Positions 62,932 through 64,000 of a stretch of DNA of 64,000 nt are shown here, piece after piece. The notes under the pieces are model-generated. The model did no database searches and had not been told where the DNA came from. It saw nothing but the letters and a program-made list of their open reading frames with translations. This DNA comes from an uncultured Prevotellaceae bacterium (lineage in GTDB: Bacteria > Bacteroidota > Bacteroidia > Bacteroidales > Bacteroidaceae), in NCBI GenBank assembly GCA_900316505.1, contig ONDH01000012.1, positions 1 through 64,000 of the forward strand. The letters are read 5' to 3'. Both the position numbers and the translations under genes were made by a program. How positions within the stretch are numbered: position 1 is the first letter of the stretch; every line of letters begins with the position of its first letter.

Positions 62932-64000
62932 TTACACCTCAGAAGGGGCTTTGGGAAGCACGATTCGGAAAGTCGTCCCCATTCCAATCTCTGAATCCGC
63001 AACAAAAATCTTGCCTCTGTGGTACTCTTCCACAATACGTTTAGCCAAGGAAAGCCCAAGTCCCCATCCACGCTCTTTCGTCGTGAATCCTGGTTTGAAC
63101 ACAGAATTGAAATTTGACTTGGCTATGCCCTTACCCGTGTCCTTCACATCCACATACACCCGCTTCTCATCTTCATCCACCTCGATGTCAATCGCACCAG
63201 CACCACCCATCGCATCCACCGCATTCTTACACAAATTCTCAACCACCCACTCAAACAAGCTCGCAATCAAGCTCGCAATCACAGGCTCATCCGGGAAATG
63301 CGTGGAAATCGTCACCTTGTTAGACGTCCTTTTCCTCATATAGGTCACTACCCGTTCTATCACTTCCAATACATCCTCAGGCTTAGGTTCAGGAATGGAA
63401 CCTATCTTCGAGAAACGATCAGCGATACGCTCCAGACGCTTGATATCCTTCTCCATCTCAGGCAACAGTGTATCATCAGGATATGTATCCCTCAACACCT
63501 CATGCCACGCAATCAGACTTGAAATCGGAGTACCCAGCTGGTGAGCAGTTTCTTTTGAGAGACCCACCCACACCTTGTTCTGCTCAGCCCTCATGGCAGA
63601 GAACAAAGCGAAAATGGCAATCAACACAAACAGCACAACCACACCTAATTGGATATAAGGATATATCGCCAACCGCTTCAACATCAACGATTCATCATAA
63701 CAAATCGTGATATAACCATCAGGATCAAACTCCTGAGGCAGATCAATACGAATGGAGCGTCCACTCGCCTGAAACTCCTTCGCTACAGCAGATAAATATT
63801 GAAGGGAATCCTCATCAGCAGAAAATGACATGCCCACATTGCGAGCCGAGAGCGCCGTTCCCTCTTTATCCACGATAACCACAGGAATTGTGTGATTCCC
63901 GTTGATGACCTTCAAGACGAGGTTCATGTCCGTATTCTCATCCGCCATGTTCAACGAACGCATCGCCTCAGCCCACACCTCCATCCGATTCCGTTCCTCC
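62932..64000 (-). CDS. Sensor histidine kinase (N-terminus beyond the window)
   Basis: The frame stays open to the window edge (codons before the first ATG read EERNR), so about 355 C-terminal residues are visible. A periplasmic sensor part ends at a membrane helix (LGVVVLFVLIAIFALFSAM). The phospho-acceptor box is KETAHQLGTPISSL. The ATPase domain has ENLCKNAVDAMGG (N box), DTGKGIAK (G1), FTTKERGWGLGLSL (F/G2). No response regulator gene is in the window; the partner is probably on the far side. Confidence 0.9.
   Translation of the reverse strand, partial: EERNRMEVWAEAMRSLNMADENTDMNLVLKVINGNHTIPVVIVDKEGTALSARNVGMSFSADEDSLQYLSAVAKEFQASGRSIRIDLPQEFDPDGYITICYDESLMLKRLAIYPYIQLGVVVLFVLIAIFALFSAMRAEQNKVWVGLSKETAHQLGTPISSLIAWHEVLRDTYPDDTLLPEMEKDIKRLERIADRFSKIGSIPEPKPEDVLEVIERVVTYMRKRTSNKVTISTHFPDEPVIASLIASLFEWVVENLCKNAVDAMGGAGAIDIEVDEDEKRVYVDVKDTGKGIAKSNFNSVFKPGFTTKERGWGLGLSLAKRIVEEYHRGKIFVADSEIGMGTTFRIVLPKAPSEV

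Overview
The window is a chromosome segment of a Bacteroidales bacterium, most likely Prevotellaceae. The evidence is: several starts preceded by the Bacteroidota promoter TTTG-N20-TAnnTTTG; few Shine-Dalgarno sequences; Bacteroidales-restricted families (Porin_10-like, DUF4468, DUF6452/DUF6048, DUF4831, DUF4199, DUF4250); lipoproteins with a Cys-Ser-Asp leader; and many AT-rich interspersed repeats. I see no rRNA, tRNA, CRISPR array, prophage or complete insertion sequence. Taxonomy below family is inference.

Layout. 1-943: repeat-bearing DNA without a clear gene. 944-7262 (+): mutS2, a PD40 exported protein, a solitary ftsZ, ispE. 7551-10542 (-): DUF4468 protein / small membrane protein / porin. 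10795-12404 (-): ECF sigma factor, anti-sigma-like protein, Spy/CpxP-like protein. 12555-15185 (-): a minimal secretion-tail protein and a PpiD/SurA-type foldase. 15479-22248 (+): an esterase, then a redox operon (two glutathione peroxidases around an OhrR-type regulator, membrane protein, radical SAM, flavodoxin-like protein, metallo-beta-lactamase-fold protein), then an outer-membrane protein. 22284-24582 (-): GMP synthetase without an amidotransferase domain, and a cation diffusion facilitator. 25171-34538 (+): DUF4199, glycosyltransferase, DUF6452, DUF6048, ApbE, Crp/Fnr regulator, Dcp, dCMP deaminase, S41 protease. 34669-44385 (+): a 5-formyl-THF cyclo-ligase fused to an AddA-type helicase-nuclease, CotH, AddB, RNase Z. 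44413-49809: MFS transporter, short-repeat protein, aquaporin, DUF4831, NAD(P)HX repair. 50003-53244 (+): hpt, adk, obg, pgeF. 53335-58013 (mainly -): HAD, Nudix, a broken LD-carboxypeptidase, DUF4250, a cyclohexadienyl-dehydratase-like lipoprotein, an NSS transporter. 58169-62829 (-): the der-era-fabH-rpmF-DUF177 core. 62932-end (-): a sensor kinase cut by the window edge.

The most striking signal lies between and inside the genes. Many intergenic gaps, and four places inside three genes, carry degenerate tandem arrays with a 7-bp period. They use different words (GTCAACT, CTCTAAA, CTCATTC, GATGGAA, AGTTTTT, CACTTTT) yet often keep one phase through changes of word, in two places for about 14 units. 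They supply start or stop codons to several genes, and inside genes they are always read in the one direction that has no stop. A second family, about 162 bp long with inverted ends, is flanked at three loci by different 8-bp direct repeats and looks like a miniature transposable element. A third, GC-richer palindromic element is read in frame inside mutS2. Together they suggest a genome shaped by short mobile or expanding repeats that tolerate coding sequence.
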